A stretch of DNA of 64,000 nucleotides from an uncultured Bacillota bacterium (lineage in GTDB: Bacteria; Bacillota_I; Bacilli_A; RF39; UBA660). Positions 16,655 through 26,042 of the stretch are shown here, piece after piece. A model generated the notes under the pieces. The model saw nothing but the letters and a program-made list of their open reading frames with translations, was not told the DNA's origin and did no database searches. Within the stretch, counting starts at the first letter, position 1. Each line of letters begins with the position of its first letter. The DNA lies in NCBI GenBank assembly GCA_948466255.1, contig CAOJZV010000001.1, positions 1-64,000 of the forward strand. Direction: 5' to 3'. Position numbers and translations under genes: made by a program.

Positions 16655-17845
16655 TTAAAAGTGTAAAGTTTTTTTGGTTAGCTTAACTACATTTTCTATA
16701 TGATAAGTGTTTGGAAACATTTCCACTGGCGTGATTTCTTCTATATTATAGTTCTCATTTAATAATTTTAAGTCTCTCGCAAGGGTTATTGGATCACATG
16801 AAATATATACTAATACTTCAGGATTTATTTTTAATATATCTTTAATACCTTCTTTAGTAAGTCCATTTCGTGGTGGATCAACTATGATTTTATCTGCCTT
16901 TAATTTTTTTATTTCTTCACCCGCATCACCACATATAAATTCTACATTATTTACATTGTTTATTTTTTTATTTATTTTAGCACATTTTACCGCTTCTTTA
17001 TTTATTTCAATACCAATTACTTTTTTAAAATACTCACTTAATAATAAACTAATTGTCCCAGTTCCGCAATATAAATCTAATACAATTTTATTTTTATCTT
17101 GTTCTAAGTAATTTAATGCTATATCATATAGCTTTTCAGTCATGTATTTATTTATTTGAAAAAATGAATCTTTTGATATATTAAAGGTTAAACCCTTTAA
17201 AGTTGTTTGAATATATTTTTCTCCTTTAATTAGTTTATCATTTATATAAATAATATCTACATATTTTTTTATATTTGTTATATCCATTTCGCCATTAATC
17301 ATAATCATTAATTGGTTAAAATCTTTAATGGTTATTTCATTTACTTTTGATAAATCTTCTTCGTTTAAAATTTCTATTAAATCATTTACTTTTTCACTTA
17401 CTAGCTCGCATCTATCTATAGGAATAAAGTCATTAGTATTATTTGAAAAATATCCTACCTTTTTATTGACTTTTAAGGTTATTTTATTGCGATAATGGTT
17501 AATACTATTATCATAGACTATATTATTTATTTTAGCATTTATATTGCCAAATTTTTTTAAAATATCTTTAACTTTGTTTTGCTTATATTCTAGCTGTTTT
17601 TGATAATTTAAATGTTTTAAATGACAACCACAGTTTTCGTAGGGACATTTGGGTTTTACTCTATCATTACTTTCATTAATAAGTTTTAGTAACTTTCCTT
17701 CAGCATACTTTTTTTTATTAGTTATTATTTTTACTATTGCCTCTTCATTGGGTAAAAGATTAGGAATAAAAGTTATTTTTTCATTTATTTTAACAATACC
17801 TCTCCCTTTATCATCTAATCTAAGGCATCTTACTTCATGTTTCAT
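16655..17845 (-). CDS. rlmD: 23S rRNA (uracil-5-)-methyltransferase, RlmD/RumA (TrmA) family
   Basis: 396 residues. An N-terminal TRAM-like beta-barrel (RLDDKGRGIVKINEKITFIPN) is followed by an iron-sulphur site with CPYENCGC and an upstream Lys/Cys pattern. The Rossmann methyltransferase core shows LDLYCGTGTISLLLS, VDPPRNGL and ISCDPITLARDL, where the Cys is the nucleophile toward C6 of uracil. FFQINKYMTEKLY is the usual substrate-side motif. Whether it modifies U747, U1939 or both cannot be read from sequence. It forms a two-gene minus-strand unit with the HAD gene. Confidence 0.92.
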   Translation of the reverse strand: MKHEVRCLRLDDKGRGIVKINEKITFIPNLLPNEEAIVKIITNKKKYAEGKLLKLINESNDRVKPKCPYENCGCHLKHLNYQKQLEYKQNKVKDILKKFGNINAKINNIVYDNSINHYRNKITLKVNKKVGYFSNNTNDFIPIDRCELVSEKVNDLIEILNEEDLSKVNEITIKDFNQLMIMINGEMDITNIKKYVDIIYINDKLIKGEKYIQTTLKGLTFNISKDSFFQINKYMTEKLYDIALNYLEQDKNKIVLDLYCGTGTISLLLSEYFKKVIGIEINKEAVKCAKINKKINNVNNVEFICGDAGEEIKKLKADKIIVDPPRNGLTKEGIKDILKINPEVLVYISCDPITLARDLKLLNENYNIEEITPVEMFPNTYHIENVVKLTKKTLHF

Positions 17846-17858
17846 AAGTATTCTCCTT

Positions 17859-18653
17859 TTAAATATTTAGCTCTTTTAATATTTCAGTAAATGATGTATT
17901 ATTTGTACAAACAACATCAAAATTTTGTTTATATACTTCTAGATTTTCTTTTTCATTTGTATCTAAAAATCCTATTTTAAGAGCATTTTCCCTATCGTTT
18001 TCTTTAGCCATTCTAATATCAAAAATTGTATCACCTAATAAAATTATATTATGTCTATTTTGAATTTCTTGTTTAATATTTTTAGGAAGCACGATACTGT
18101 CTTTATTTCCTATATGAACTATCTCTCCTTCTATTTTTGAAAGTATATCATTTTCAAAAGTAAAGGTATTCGAAATGACATGAATATTTTGAAAATCACA
18201 ATTATTATTTCTTAGAAATTCATTTATAAAGTTCCCAATTCCAGCAGATATAATTATAATTGGTATATTTCTTTCATTCATTTCTTTAAAAAAGGCTTGT
18301 GCTCCTTCTCTAAATTTCATTAATCCTTGATTTTGACTAACCTCATCAAATATTTGCTTAGATATTTTATAACTGACTAATAGATTTAAATGTTTTTCAA
18401 ACCATTCTAACATATACTTATTTTTAAGTTCTCTATCTATCTTTTCATCTAATTCAATTTTCCTATAATAATCATAAAGTTTTTGTCTTTCGTTAATATA
18501 CTCTTTAGAAACTAATTTACTTTTAGCTAATACTCCCCATAATGGTGTACTGTCACTACTAGTAATTGTTCTGTCAAAGTCAGCTAAAATATAAATACTA
18601 TCATCTTTCCAATTTTTAATTTTGTCTATTTTTTCTTTATTATAAATAATCAT
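17859..18653 (-). CDS. HAD-family phosphatase, cytosolic 5'-nucleotidase III-like
   Basis: 264 residues. HAD motif I is DFDRTITSSD, motif II ISAGIGNF, and motif III/IV LLGDTIFDIRMAKEND. Between motifs I and II a helical cap follows the UMPH-1/cN-III pattern (MKFREGAQAFFKEMNERNIPIIIISAGIGN). That family hydrolyses pyrimidine nucleoside monophosphates or related small phosphates in the cytoplasm. The 13-bp gap to the methyltransferase gene suggests cotranscription. Specificity is inferred, not shown. Confidence 0.82.
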   Translation of the reverse strand: MIIYNKEKIDKIKNWKDDSIYILADFDRTITSSDSTPLWGVLAKSKLVSKEYINERQKLYDYYRKIELDEKIDRELKNKYMLEWFEKHLNLLVSYKISKQIFDEVSQNQGLMKFREGAQAFFKEMNERNIPIIIISAGIGNFINEFLRNNNCDFQNIHVISNTFTFENDILSKIEGEIVHIGNKDSIVLPKNIKQEIQNRHNIILLGDTIFDIRMAKENDRENALKIGFLDTNEKENLEVYKQNFDVVCTNNTSFTEILKELNI

Positions 18654-18700
18654 AAGTGTGCTCCTTTTCTTTTAATAGTATATCATATTTTATATTAATT

Positions 18701-18731
18701 GCTTATATTTTCCTGTTTTTTCACCATAATA
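18701..18731 (+). promoter_or_regulatory. Candidate forespore (sigmaG-like) promoter of the ger operon
   Basis: CATAATA (18725-18731) matches the sigmaG/F -10 pattern CATNNTA. GCTTA (18701-18705), 19 bp upstream, is a 4 of 5 match to GNATR. Germination receptor operons are normally sigmaG-dependent, so this is plausible, but the spacer is one base long and an AT-rich background makes chance matches likely. Confidence 0.4.
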
Positions 18732-18747
18732 GTTTGTAGGTGGTAGA

Positions 18748-20211
18748 ATGGAAAAAATTAATAAAAAGGTTAGTTCTGTTATTAAACAGATTAAAAAATT
18801 ATATGGTAATAGTGGTGATTTAAATACTAGAGTTATCAAGATTCATGGAGTGGATGTTGGTGTTTTATTTATGGAAAGTTCTAGTGGCCCTGGTGATATT
18901 AGTGATCGCATTATTAAAAGTATAGATTTTTTAACTGATGGTGATATTTATGAAAATCTTTATGAGCATTTGAAAAATAATATTTTTAATTCACAGGTTT
19001 TAACAACTAAGGACTTTAGTAGGTTTGCTTATTATTTATCTAGCGGTTTTACAATTATTGTAGTAGATGGTCATGATGAAGCGATTGTTATGGAGACTCG
19101 TGCAGAACTTGACCGTGGAGTTACTGAGTCTACTAGTGAACCTATTTTAAGGGGACCTAAAGATAGTTTTACAGAAAGTCATTCCAAAAATCTAGGATTA
19201 GTGCGCAAAAGAATTAAAGATCCTAATTTATGGTTTGATGAAGTAAAAGTTGGTAAGCGTACTGAAACTCGCGTTACTATTGCTTATCTAAATGATGTAA
19301 CTGATAAAAATACGGTTTCGGAAATTAAAAGGATTTTAGAAGCTATTGATGTTGATGGCATTTTGGATAGTGGTAATATTAAAGAATATCTACTTAAACA
19401 AAAATCTACTTTTCCACAAATTTTAAGTACAGAAAGACCTGATTTAGTTTGTCAATCAATTTTAAATGGAAAGGTAGCAATAATTGTTGAAAACACACCT
19501 TTTGTTTTGATTTTACCTAATGTATTTATTGACTTTATGCACACTTCAGAAGATCAATATCAAAAACCCGTCAATATAAGTTTTACTCGTGCATTAAAGG
19601 TTTTTGCCCTTATTGTTACTTTATTTACACCAGCTATTTATATTGCAATTACAACCTTTGATCAAACTGCTGTTCCAGATAAACTTTTAATTTCTCTCGC
19701 AGTTCAAAGAAGTGGCGTTCCATTTCCAACTTTTTTTGAAATTATTCTTCTTATGATTATTTTTGAAATCTTAAGAGAAGGTGATGTTAGATCTCCTTCT
19801 AATATGGGAACTTCAATGAGTATTGTTGGAGCTTTAGTTCTCGGTCAAGCGGCAGTTGATGCAGGAATTGTTTCTCCTATTGCGGTTATCGTTATTGCAA
19901 TAACATCCATTTGTAGTTTGATTTTTAATGATATTGATTTTATGAATGGTATTAGGGCTTGGCGTTTTATATTTATTTTATCGGCTACTTTCTTTGGACT
20001 AATTGGTCTTGTGGCTTCTGGACTTATTTGGCTACTTAAACTTTCTTCTTTGGAATCTTTTGGTGTCCCGTTTACTGCCCCTTTTAGTCCATTAATAAAG
20101 GCTAGTCAAAAAGATGCGATTGTGCGTTTTCCACTTCCTAAAATTTTTAGAAGACCAGGATATTTAAATAATAATGATATTATCAAACAAGGAGGTAAGG
20201 ATGAAAAATAA
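18748..20211 (+). CDS. gerA: Spore germination receptor subunit A (GerA family)
   Basis: 487 residues. A soluble N-terminal domain (1-240) with EPILRGPKDSFTES and LVRKRIKDPNLWF is followed by about five to six membrane helices (ALKVFALIVTLFTPAIYIAI through the FFGLIGLVASGLIWLLKL segment) and the conserved KIFRRPGYLNNND tail. These motifs define the A subunit of nutrient germination receptors, sitting in the inner spore membrane. The gene overlaps gerC by 11 bp and forms an A-C-B tricistron. Presence implies the organism forms spores. Confidence 0.96.
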   Translation: MEKINKKVSSVIKQIKKLYGNSGDLNTRVIKIHGVDVGVLFMESSSGPGDISDRIIKSIDFLTDGDIYENLYEHLKNNIFNSQVLTTKDFSRFAYYLSSGFTIIVVDGHDEAIVMETRAELDRGVTESTSEPILRGPKDSFTESHSKNLGLVRKRIKDPNLWFDEVKVGKRTETRVTIAYLNDVTDKNTVSEIKRILEAIDVDGILDSGNIKEYLLKQKSTFPQILSTERPDLVCQSILNGKVAIIVENTPFVLILPNVFIDFMHTSEDQYQKPVNISFTRALKVFALIVTLFTPAIYIAITTFDQTAVPDKLLISLAVQRSGVPFPTFFEIILLMIIFEILREGDVRSPSNMGTSMSIVGALVLGQAAVDAGIVSPIAVIVIAITSICSLIFNDIDFMNGIRAWRFIFILSATFFGLIGLVASGLIWLLKLSSLESFGVPFTAPFSPLIKASQKDAIVRFPLPKIFRRPGYLNNNDIIKQGGKDEK

Positions 20212-21379
20212 AATTATTTTACTATTGGTTTGTATTCTTATGGTTTGTGGTTGTAGTAATTATCGCGAGCTTGACGATTTGGCTATTATTACAGCTATTG
20301 CGATTGATAAAAGTAGCGACGGAAAATATGAACTTAGTTTTTTGATTGCCAATTCACCTAAAGCTCAAACTAGTAGTAAAGAAGGAGAAGCAAAAACTAC
20401 TGTTTTTTCTGGCAAGGGCAAAACTTTAACTGAAGCTGCGAATAGTGTTGATAGTAAAAGTCCTAAAACTTTATATTATGGGCATATTAATGTTGTAATT
20501 ATTTCTGAAGAAATTGCTCGTGAAGGATTTCTTAATATAGCTGATTGGCTACTTCGAAGTCCTGAAACTCGCAAACAATTTTATTTGATGCAGTCAAAAG
20601 ATACGGATGCTAAAAACATTTTAAAAATTGTTGAGCCTTTAGAAGCTACACCTTCTCAAAGTATTACTTCTTTAATTGAATCTAATATTAATTCACAGTC
20701 TATTACAACTACGATTAGTTATAGTCCGTTTATTGAAAAAGTTTTAGAAAAGGGTTATGATCCTATTTTGCCATCTATTTCAGTTGATGGAAAGATTTCT
20801 AAGGGAAGTTCTGAAAAGAATTTAGAAAAAACTGAGCCAACCTCTTATTTAAAACTTGATGATACAGCTATTTTTCGTGAGGATAAATTTGTAGGATATG
20901 TTGGCAGAAAAGATAGCCAATCTATTAATGTTTTAAATGACAGTGTTCATGAGCTGAAAATTGATTTTAAACATGAGGCGAACGATATTGTTTATACTTC
21001 CAATAGTATTAAAACATCGACTAAATTAGTTGATGAAAATCATGTTAAAATTAATATTAAAGGTAGTGGTTTTGTTTCTGAAGTTAATGGAAAGGTAAGT
21101 TTAGAAAAGGTTTCTACTGTTAAAAAGCTAGAAAAGAATTTAGAAAATGCTTTAACTAAACAACTTTATAAAACTTTAGATAAATTACAAAATGAGTTTA
21201 AGTGCGATGTATTTGGTTTTGGTAATAAAATTTATGGTAAATATCCTAAAATTTGGGATAAAATTGAAAATAAATGGAATGATAAGTATTATCCTAAATT
21301 AAAGATTGATATTAATGCTGATTTGACTATTGAATCTTCTGGCTCGCTTAACCGTAGTATTGAGGAGGTTAGATCATGA
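20201..21379 (+). CDS. gerC: Spore germination lipoprotein (Ger(x)C family)
   Basis: 392 residues from the ATG at 20201 (AAGGAGGT SD). A lipoprotein signal with lipobox VCGC (Cys near residue 18) is followed by NYRELDDLAIITAIAIDK, the family hallmark. Later KTLYYGHINVVIISEEIAREG and a C-terminal helical domain ending near DKIENKWNDKYYPKL are typical. It is the C subunit that stabilises the receptor on the inner spore membrane. Its TGA stop overlaps the gerB ATG. Confidence 0.95.
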   Translation: MKNKIILLLVCILMVCGCSNYRELDDLAIITAIAIDKSSDGKYELSFLIANSPKAQTSSKEGEAKTTVFSGKGKTLTEAANSVDSKSPKTLYYGHINVVIISEEIAREGFLNIADWLLRSPETRKQFYLMQSKDTDAKNILKIVEPLEATPSQSITSLIESNINSQSITTTISYSPFIEKVLEKGYDPILPSISVDGKISKGSSEKNLEKTEPTSYLKLDDTAIFREDKFVGYVGRKDSQSINVLNDSVHELKIDFKHEANDIVYTSNSIKTSTKLVDENHVKINIKGSGFVSEVNGKVSLEKVSTVKKLEKNLENALTKQLYKTLDKLQNEFKCDVFGFGNKIYGKYPKIWDKIENKWNDKYYPKLKIDINADLTIESSGSLNRSIEEVRS

Positions 21380-22470
21380 AAAAAATAAGTTCAATGGAGT
21401 ATAATAGTTTAGTTTGGTTTTTAATTCGTGCAGGATATATTGGGGTTAGTATTAGTAGTTTAATTATGATTAGTAGGCGTGATTCATGGCTTAGTGGATT
21501 AATTGCATTACTGTTGGGTTTAATTCCCTTTGCAATGTTTTGTTATTTACAAAATTATGATGATAAAAAAAATATCTGTGATTTAAATGTTTATTTGTTT
21601 GGAAAGTTTGGAAAGTTTATTAATATCATTTTAGCATTGGGTGTTTTATTTGTCGCCCAGATTGCCTTTTTAGACATGACCCATTTTATTAATTCACAAT
21701 TTCTATATAAAACTCCTGTTTGGGTTATTTCTATTGTTTTTATTATTCCTTTAGCCTATAGTTTGTTTAAAGGAATAAATGCAGTTTCTAGAACTAGTCT
21801 TCTTTTATTTTATGTAGTTATTGCGGTTATTATATTTATTATTTTGGGTATCTTTAGTGGTGTTGAACTTGAAAATTTAAAACCTGTATTTACCACTGAT
21901 GGCGCTTCTATTATTCATGGGGCTTTAATTTTAGTGGCTTATAATGTTTTGCCGTTATTCTTTTTATTAATTATTCCTAAAAATAAACTTACTGGTTATA
22001 GCCCTAAAAAGAGTTTAGTATTTTATTTTTTAGCAATGATTAGCATTGTTAATGCGGCGTTTATGACTATTGGTATTTTTGGTTTGGAGTTATCTTTACT
22101 TTATGAGTATCCTGAATTTCATTTACTTAAAAAAGTTCAAATTGGGAATTTTGTTGATAGGGTTGAAAGCATTTTATCAATGGAATGGATTTTAGCTTTA
22201 TTTGTTTTAATTATGATAGCTATTTATTTTGTTAGTAGAACTTTTGAACAAACATTTAAGGCTAAAGAAAAAACAAATAACATTTTTAAAATTATTATTT
22301 GTTTATTCCTTCTTATTGTTAACCAATTTATTTTTACTACTAATGGATCTGCAAATGATTTCTTTAAAGATGATATGCTAGTTATTATGTTTGTTATTTT
22401 CTTCTTTATTCCATTATGTAGTGTGATTGCCTGTAAGTTAAAACATTTTCATAATAAGAATAATACTTGA
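21376..22470 (+). CDS. gerB: Spore germination permease subunit B (GerB family)
   Basis: 364 residues with about ten membrane helices in the amino acid/polyamine/organocation (APC) fold, starting ISSMEYNSLVWFLIRAG and including GINAVSRTSLLLFY. This subunit is thought to bind the germinant. ATGA overlap with gerC shows coupling. The gene ends in TGA and its 3' end overlaps the convergent gene at 22438 by 33 bp. Confidence 0.93.
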   Translation: MKKISSMEYNSLVWFLIRAGYIGVSISSLIMISRRDSWLSGLIALLLGLIPFAMFCYLQNYDDKKNICDLNVYLFGKFGKFINIILALGVLFVAQIAFLDMTHFINSQFLYKTPVWVISIVFIIPLAYSLFKGINAVSRTSLLLFYVVIAVIIFIILGIFSGVELENLKPVFTTDGASIIHGALILVAYNVLPLFFLLIIPKNKLTGYSPKKSLVFYFLAMISIVNAAFMTIGIFGLELSLLYEYPEFHLLKKVQIGNFVDRVESILSMEWILALFVLIMIAIYFVSRTFEQTFKAKEKTNNIFKIIICLFLLIVNQFIFTTNGSANDFFKDDMLVIMFVIFFFIPLCSVIACKLKHFHNKNNT

Positions 22471-23250
22471 AACGATAATTGCAGAAATTAATACGAAAAC
22501 AATTAAGAAATTTAATATTCTTCCTTTTTTCTTTCCTTCCCCTTCAAAGTCTGATTTACTAAGTTTTAAACTGGAAGTAAAGAAAGAACGATCATAAGTA
22601 GGTTCATTTGAATCTACTTTTTGTATTTCTTTATATGATTCTTCATTTTCTATTAATGATTTAATATCTTTTATTTCACCGATTTGGGTATCATCATCTT
22701 TTAAATCACTTAATAAATCGGCAGCTAAATCTTCATCTTTGATTTTATTTAGCATACTTGTATTGGTGATAGTATGAATTAGTTCTTTTAATTCTTCTTC
22801 CCCTTCTTCTATGTAATCTTCTTTTTCTATTTTCTCTTTTAAGTCTATATTTTTTAAAATATTATACTGAGTATTTTTTAATACCCTTTCTTTATCATCA
22901 GGTTCTTTGTTTTCTTTCGCTTCTTTTAAGATATCTCTGATATCATAGTTTTTTTCTCCCATATCAGCAAATGTTCTTTGAATCGTGGGTTTTGGTTTTT
23001 CTGGTTTATACTCTCCTGTAATACGGCGAAATTGTCTTTCTTTTTGATAATTTTCTCTGTTTTTTAACATTTCTTTTACTTTTGTGATATCTACTTGGTT
23101 GGCATTATCTATAGAGGCAATACCTTCAATATTTGAATATTTACTACCAGTATAAATTTCACCATATAAATCTTTATTTCGTGAGCTACGAGATCCAATA
23201 CTTGAATCTGTTCTAGCATTTTTATAATACTTTTGCATACGAGTTGCCAT
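22438..23250 (-). CDS. Uncharacterised tail-anchored hydrophilic protein
   Basis: 270 residues. The first 240 are highly charged, with predicted helices and low complexity (KEAKENKEPDDKERV, EEGEEELKELIHTI). The last 25 (ILNFLIVFVLISAIIVSSII) form one membrane helix, so it is probably a C-tail-anchored cytoplasmic protein. It has no motif I recognise. It is convergent with gerB, has GGTGG before the ATG, and is alone on this strand. It could be a division or spore-associated scaffold, but that is a guess. Confidence 0.7.
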   Translation of the reverse strand: MATRMQKYYKNARTDSSIGSRSSRNKDLYGEIYTGSKYSNIEGIASIDNANQVDITKVKEMLKNRENYQKERQFRRITGEYKPEKPKPTIQRTFADMGEKNYDIRDILKEAKENKEPDDKERVLKNTQYNILKNIDLKEKIEKEDYIEEGEEELKELIHTITNTSMLNKIKDEDLAADLLSDLKDDDTQIGEIKDIKSLIENEESYKEIQKVDSNEPTYDRSFFTSSLKLSKSDFEGEGKKKGRILNFLIVFVLISAIIVSSIILIMKMF

Positions 23251-23305
23251 GATACCACCTCTAGTATTAATTCTATCACATTTTAAGTAATTTTTAAAGT
23301 AGTGG

Positions 23306-23334
23306 TTGCAATTTATAATGTTTTTAATTATAAT
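23306..23334 (+). promoter_or_regulatory. SigmaA promoter of the ferredoxin gene
   Basis: TTGCAA (23306-23311), 17-bp spacer, TATAAT (23329-23334), 20 bp before the start codon region. Confidence 0.7.
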
Positions 23335-23353
23335 TGTGTATAGGAGGAATATT

Positions 23354-23545
23354 ATGGAAAAAGTGCATGTTGAAAAAGATTTATGTATCGCTTGTGGTTC
23401 ATGTGTAGCTATGTGCCCAGAGCATTTTGAATTTGATGATGATAATTTAGCTAAGGCTATTAATGATAGTGTTGATGATGAAGTTAGGGATGCAGCTGAG
23501 GCATGTCCTACTGAAGCTATTGTTATTGAGGAAGAAGACGAATAG
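23354..23545 (+). CDS. fer: Small single-cluster [4Fe-4S] ferredoxin
   Basis: 63 residues from the ATG at 23354 (TAGGAGGAAT SD); in-frame upstream codons lack an SD. CIACGSCVAMCP and the distal ACPTEAI supply four Cys for one [4Fe-4S] cluster. The rest is acidic, as in B. subtilis Fer. It is a cytoplasmic one-electron carrier. A short AAGAC/GTCTT stem with T7 at the stop may end the transcript. Confidence 0.95.
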   Translation: MEKVHVEKDLCIACGSCVAMCPEHFEFDDDNLAKAINDSVDDEVRDAAEACPTEAIVIEEEDE

Positions 23546-23574
23546 TCTTTTTTTATTATTTTTTATGTATTCTA

Positions 23575-23603
23575 TTGACTACTAAAAGTTTTTTTGATAT
23601 ATT
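23575..23603 (+). promoter_or_regulatory. SigmaA promoter of the HTH/KilA-N pair
   Basis: TTGACT (23575-23580), 17-bp spacer, TATATT (23598-23603), directly upstream of the GGAGG SD. Confidence 0.7.
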
Positions 23604-23621
23604 GTTAACAGGAGGTTGGTT

Positions 23622-23879
23622 ATGAAAAAATTAATTAATGAGAAAAAACAAATGGAATTAGAATATAATTTGATTTGTGACTTTATAAAATTAAGAAAGG
23701 AATTAGGTCTTAGCCAGCAAAAAATGGCTGAAGACTGTGGAGTAATTCGCGAAATGATTGCGGTTATTGAAAATCAAGTTAAACATCCGCAAATCAATAC
23801 TTTGATAAAAATATTAGAGCCTTTTGGATATACTTTATCAATTACTAAAATAAAGGAGGAAGATAATAATGAAAAATAA
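23622..23879 (+). CDS. XRE-family helix-turn-helix regulator
   Basis: 85 residues from the ATG at 23622 (GGAGG, 6-nt spacing). The HTH is IKLRKELGLSQQKMAEDCGV..MIAVIENQVKHPQINTLIKILEPFGYTL, a complete single-domain XRE repressor. It overlaps the KilA-N gene by 11 bp. Such short HTH proteins pair with a partner as repressor or antitoxin; its operator is not identified. Confidence 0.88.
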   Translation: MKKLINEKKQMELEYNLICDFIKLRKELGLSQQKMAEDCGVIREMIAVIENQVKHPQINTLIKILEPFGYTLSITKIKEEDNNEK

Positions 23880-24705
23880 TATTATAACTGTACAAAATAT
23901 ACCTGTTGGTGTGGTTATGGATGGTTCTAATGATTATATTTGTATTTCTGATTTAGCAAAAGCAAAGGCAGGGAACACAGTAGCAAAAGATGTTGTTAAG
24001 AATTGGCTTAGAAATAGAAATACTTTAGAATTTTTAGGAACATGGGAAAACATTTATAATCCAAATTTTAAAGGCGTCGAATTCGACTCCATTAAATCTA
24101 AAGCTGGTCTTCATACTTTTACTTTAAATCCGACTGAATGGGTAGAAAAAACTAATGCGATTGGAATATATGTCAAGCGCGGAAAATATGGTGGAACATA
24201 TGCACATAAAGATATTGCTTTTGAGTTCGCTTCTGCTATTAGTCCAGTGTTTAAACTATATTTAATTAAGGAATTCCAAAGATTAAAAGAACTTGAAAAT
24301 AAAAATAGGGACTGGAATGTTAAAAGATTACTTACTAAAACTAATTATTTAATTCATACTGATGCAATTAAAAATTATATTTTACCTCAAAAAGACTATT
24401 ATAAAGATAAAAGTTGGTTAAAATATGCTGAAGAGGCAGATATTTTAAATGTTATTATATTTAAAACAACTGCAAAAGAATGGCGCGAATTAAATCCGTC
24501 GCTTGCTGATAAGTATAACATACGTGATTTTGCTACAATAAATGAATTAACTGTTTTATCTAATTTAGAGTCACATAATGCAGAACTAATTAAAAATGGC
24601 AAAACTAAGGAGGAAAGATTTACGATTTTATCTTCTATCGCAAACTATCAGCTTGAAATATTGAATAAATCTACTGAAACAATAAAAATCCCTGAAAATG
24701 TATAA
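23869..24705 (+). CDS. KilA-N domain protein
   Basis: 278 residues. The N-terminal half has the KilA-N DNA-binding fold: YICISDLAKAK, VVKNWLRNRNTLEFLGTWE, GIYVKRGKYGGTYAHKDIAFEFASAISPVFKLYLIKEFQRLK. The C-terminal half (about 145-278) carries an extra helical domain common in phage-type antirepressors. It is cotranscribed with an XRE regulator, with no other phage genes nearby. It may be a phage remnant or a two-gene regulatory or defence unit. Confidence 0.88.
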   Translation: MKNNIITVQNIPVGVVMDGSNDYICISDLAKAKAGNTVAKDVVKNWLRNRNTLEFLGTWENIYNPNFKGVEFDSIKSKAGLHTFTLNPTEWVEKTNAIGIYVKRGKYGGTYAHKDIAFEFASAISPVFKLYLIKEFQRLKELENKNRDWNVKRLLTKTNYLIHTDAIKNYILPQKDYYKDKSWLKYAEEADILNVIIFKTTAKEWRELNPSLADKYNIRDFATINELTVLSNLESHNAELIKNGKTKEERFTILSSIANYQLEILNKSTETIKIPENV

Positions 24706-24752
24706 ATCTTAATTTTGTGTTCTTTAGTTTTTTATTGATAAAAATGCAATCT

Positions 24753-24781
24753 AAAACCACTTATTTAAGTGGCTATTTTTT
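24753..24781. terminator. Bidirectional terminator between KilA-N gene and rluB
   Basis: CCACTTA / TAAGTGG arms with a short loop. T6 follows on the plus strand and AAAA precedes it, serving both convergent genes; it touches the rluB stop codon. Confidence 0.7.
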
Positions 24782-25489
24782 GGCTAAACTATATAATATT
24801 TTTACTTCTTTTGTGGTTAAATGTCTATATTCTCCTGAATTTAAACCTTTTAAATCAAGAAAGGCAAATCTTTCTCTTTTTAAACTTTCAACATTATAAC
24901 CTATTTCTTCAAACATTCTTTTTACTTGGTGGTATTTTCCCTCATGAATAACAATCTCAACGATTGTTTTATTTTTTCTTCTATCTAGTTTTTTTATTTT
25001 TACTCTATCAGCTTTTGTTTTTTTACCATCAATTATTACTCCTGAAGATAATTTTTTTACTATTTGCGGATTTACAGCTGTATCTATTTTAGCTATATAT
25101 TGTTTTTGGATTTCGTTTTTTGGGTGTATTAATAAATTAGTCAATTCTCCATCATTAGTGAGTAATAATAATCCACTTGTGTCATAGTCTAGTCTTCCAA
25201 CAGGGTATAATCTGTTTTCGGTTTCGATTAAATCAACGACTGTTTTTCTTCCTTTTTCGTCGTTGGTTGTTGAAACTATACCTCTTGGTTTATAAAATAA
25301 AATATATTCTTTATTAGGGTATTCCAATTTATTTCCTTCAACTATTATAGTATCTGAAACGTTTGCTTTTGTCCCTAAATTAGTAACTATTTCACCATTA
25401 ACTGAAACTTTTCCTTTTTCGATTAACTCTTCAGCTTTCCTTCTTGAACAGTATCCGTTATTTGCGATAATTTTTTGTAATCTTTCCAT
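24773..25489 (-). CDS. rluB: 23S rRNA pseudouridine synthase, RluB/RsuA family
   Basis: 238 residues from the ATG at 25489, which follows AGGTG; a GTG at 25498 lies inside the SD. The N-terminal S4 domain (MERLQKIIANNGYCSRRKAEELI) and the catalytic YPVGRLDYDTSGLLLLTNDG with its Asp are clear, and HQVKRMFEEIGYNVESLKR is the typical C-terminal block. It modifies 23S rRNA (or 16S for RsuA, which shares the fold). It sits next to spmB and may share its transcript. Confidence 0.93.
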   Translation of the reverse strand: MERLQKIIANNGYCSRRKAEELIEKGKVSVNGEIVTNLGTKANVSDTIIVEGNKLEYPNKEYILFYKPRGIVSTTNDEKGRKTVVDLIETENRLYPVGRLDYDTSGLLLLTNDGELTNLLIHPKNEIQKQYIAKIDTAVNPQIVKKLSSGVIIDGKKTKADRVKIKKLDRRKNKTIVEIVIHEGKYHQVKRMFEEIGYNVESLKRERFAFLDLKGLNSGEYRHLTTKEVKILYSLAKK

Positions 25490-25523
25490 GTTTTTCACCT
25501 AGATAAATTATACATTAGGTTGT

Positions 25524-26042
25524 TTAAAAAAACAAGGGGACAATAAATAAACTTAAGATAACCGTCATTAAATCAGCAAGTAAGCCTGCCCATAAAGCAT
25601 ATTTTATTTTTTTAATACCTATAGTCCCAAAATATAAAGTTATTATATATAATGTTGTATCACTTGAGCCTTGAATAATGGAAGCTAAAATGCTTAAATA
25701 ATTATCAGCACCATGTAGTGTATACATATCATTTAAAAGGGCCAAGCCAAAACTTCCTGACAGTGGCCTCATTACAGCTATTGGAAGAATTTCAAGAGGC
25801 ACATTTATAAGATAGAATATTGGTTTTAAAAATCTAAACACCTCATCAATTAATCCGCTATTTGTAAATATATTTATTCCAAATATCATTGCAAGTAACG
25901 GTGGAAACATATTTAGGACCATTGGAAGGCCTTCTTTTGCTCCTTCAATAAAACTATCATATACGTCTATTTTCTTTCTAGCTCCATAAATAATAACAAT
26001 TAAAACCAATACTGGTATAAATAGGTTTGATAATAATCTCAT
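25524..26042 (-). CDS. spmB: Spore maturation protein B
   Basis: 172 residues with four to five membrane helices. VYDSFIEGAKEG, NMFPPLLAMIFGINIF, AVMRPLSGSFGLALL and SIIQGSSDTTLYIITLYFG are typical of SpmB (nucleoside recognition/Gate domain). Together with SpmA it is needed for core dehydration and heat resistance of spores. It overlaps spmA by 4 bp. Confidence 0.94.
   Translation of the reverse strand: MRLLSNLFIPVLVLIVIIYGARKKIDVYDSFIEGAKEGLPMVLNMFPPLLAMIFGINIFTNSGLIDEVFRFLKPIFYLINVPLEILPIAVMRPLSGSFGLALLNDMYTLHGADNYLSILASIIQGSSDTTLYIITLYFGTIGIKKIKYALWAGLLADLMTVILSLFIVPLFF

Noticed and set aside
21376-22470. Mycoplasma genetic code (TGA = Trp)
   Set aside because: TGA ends gerC, gerB and the GT2 gene at expected places, and Trp is encoded by TGG throughout.
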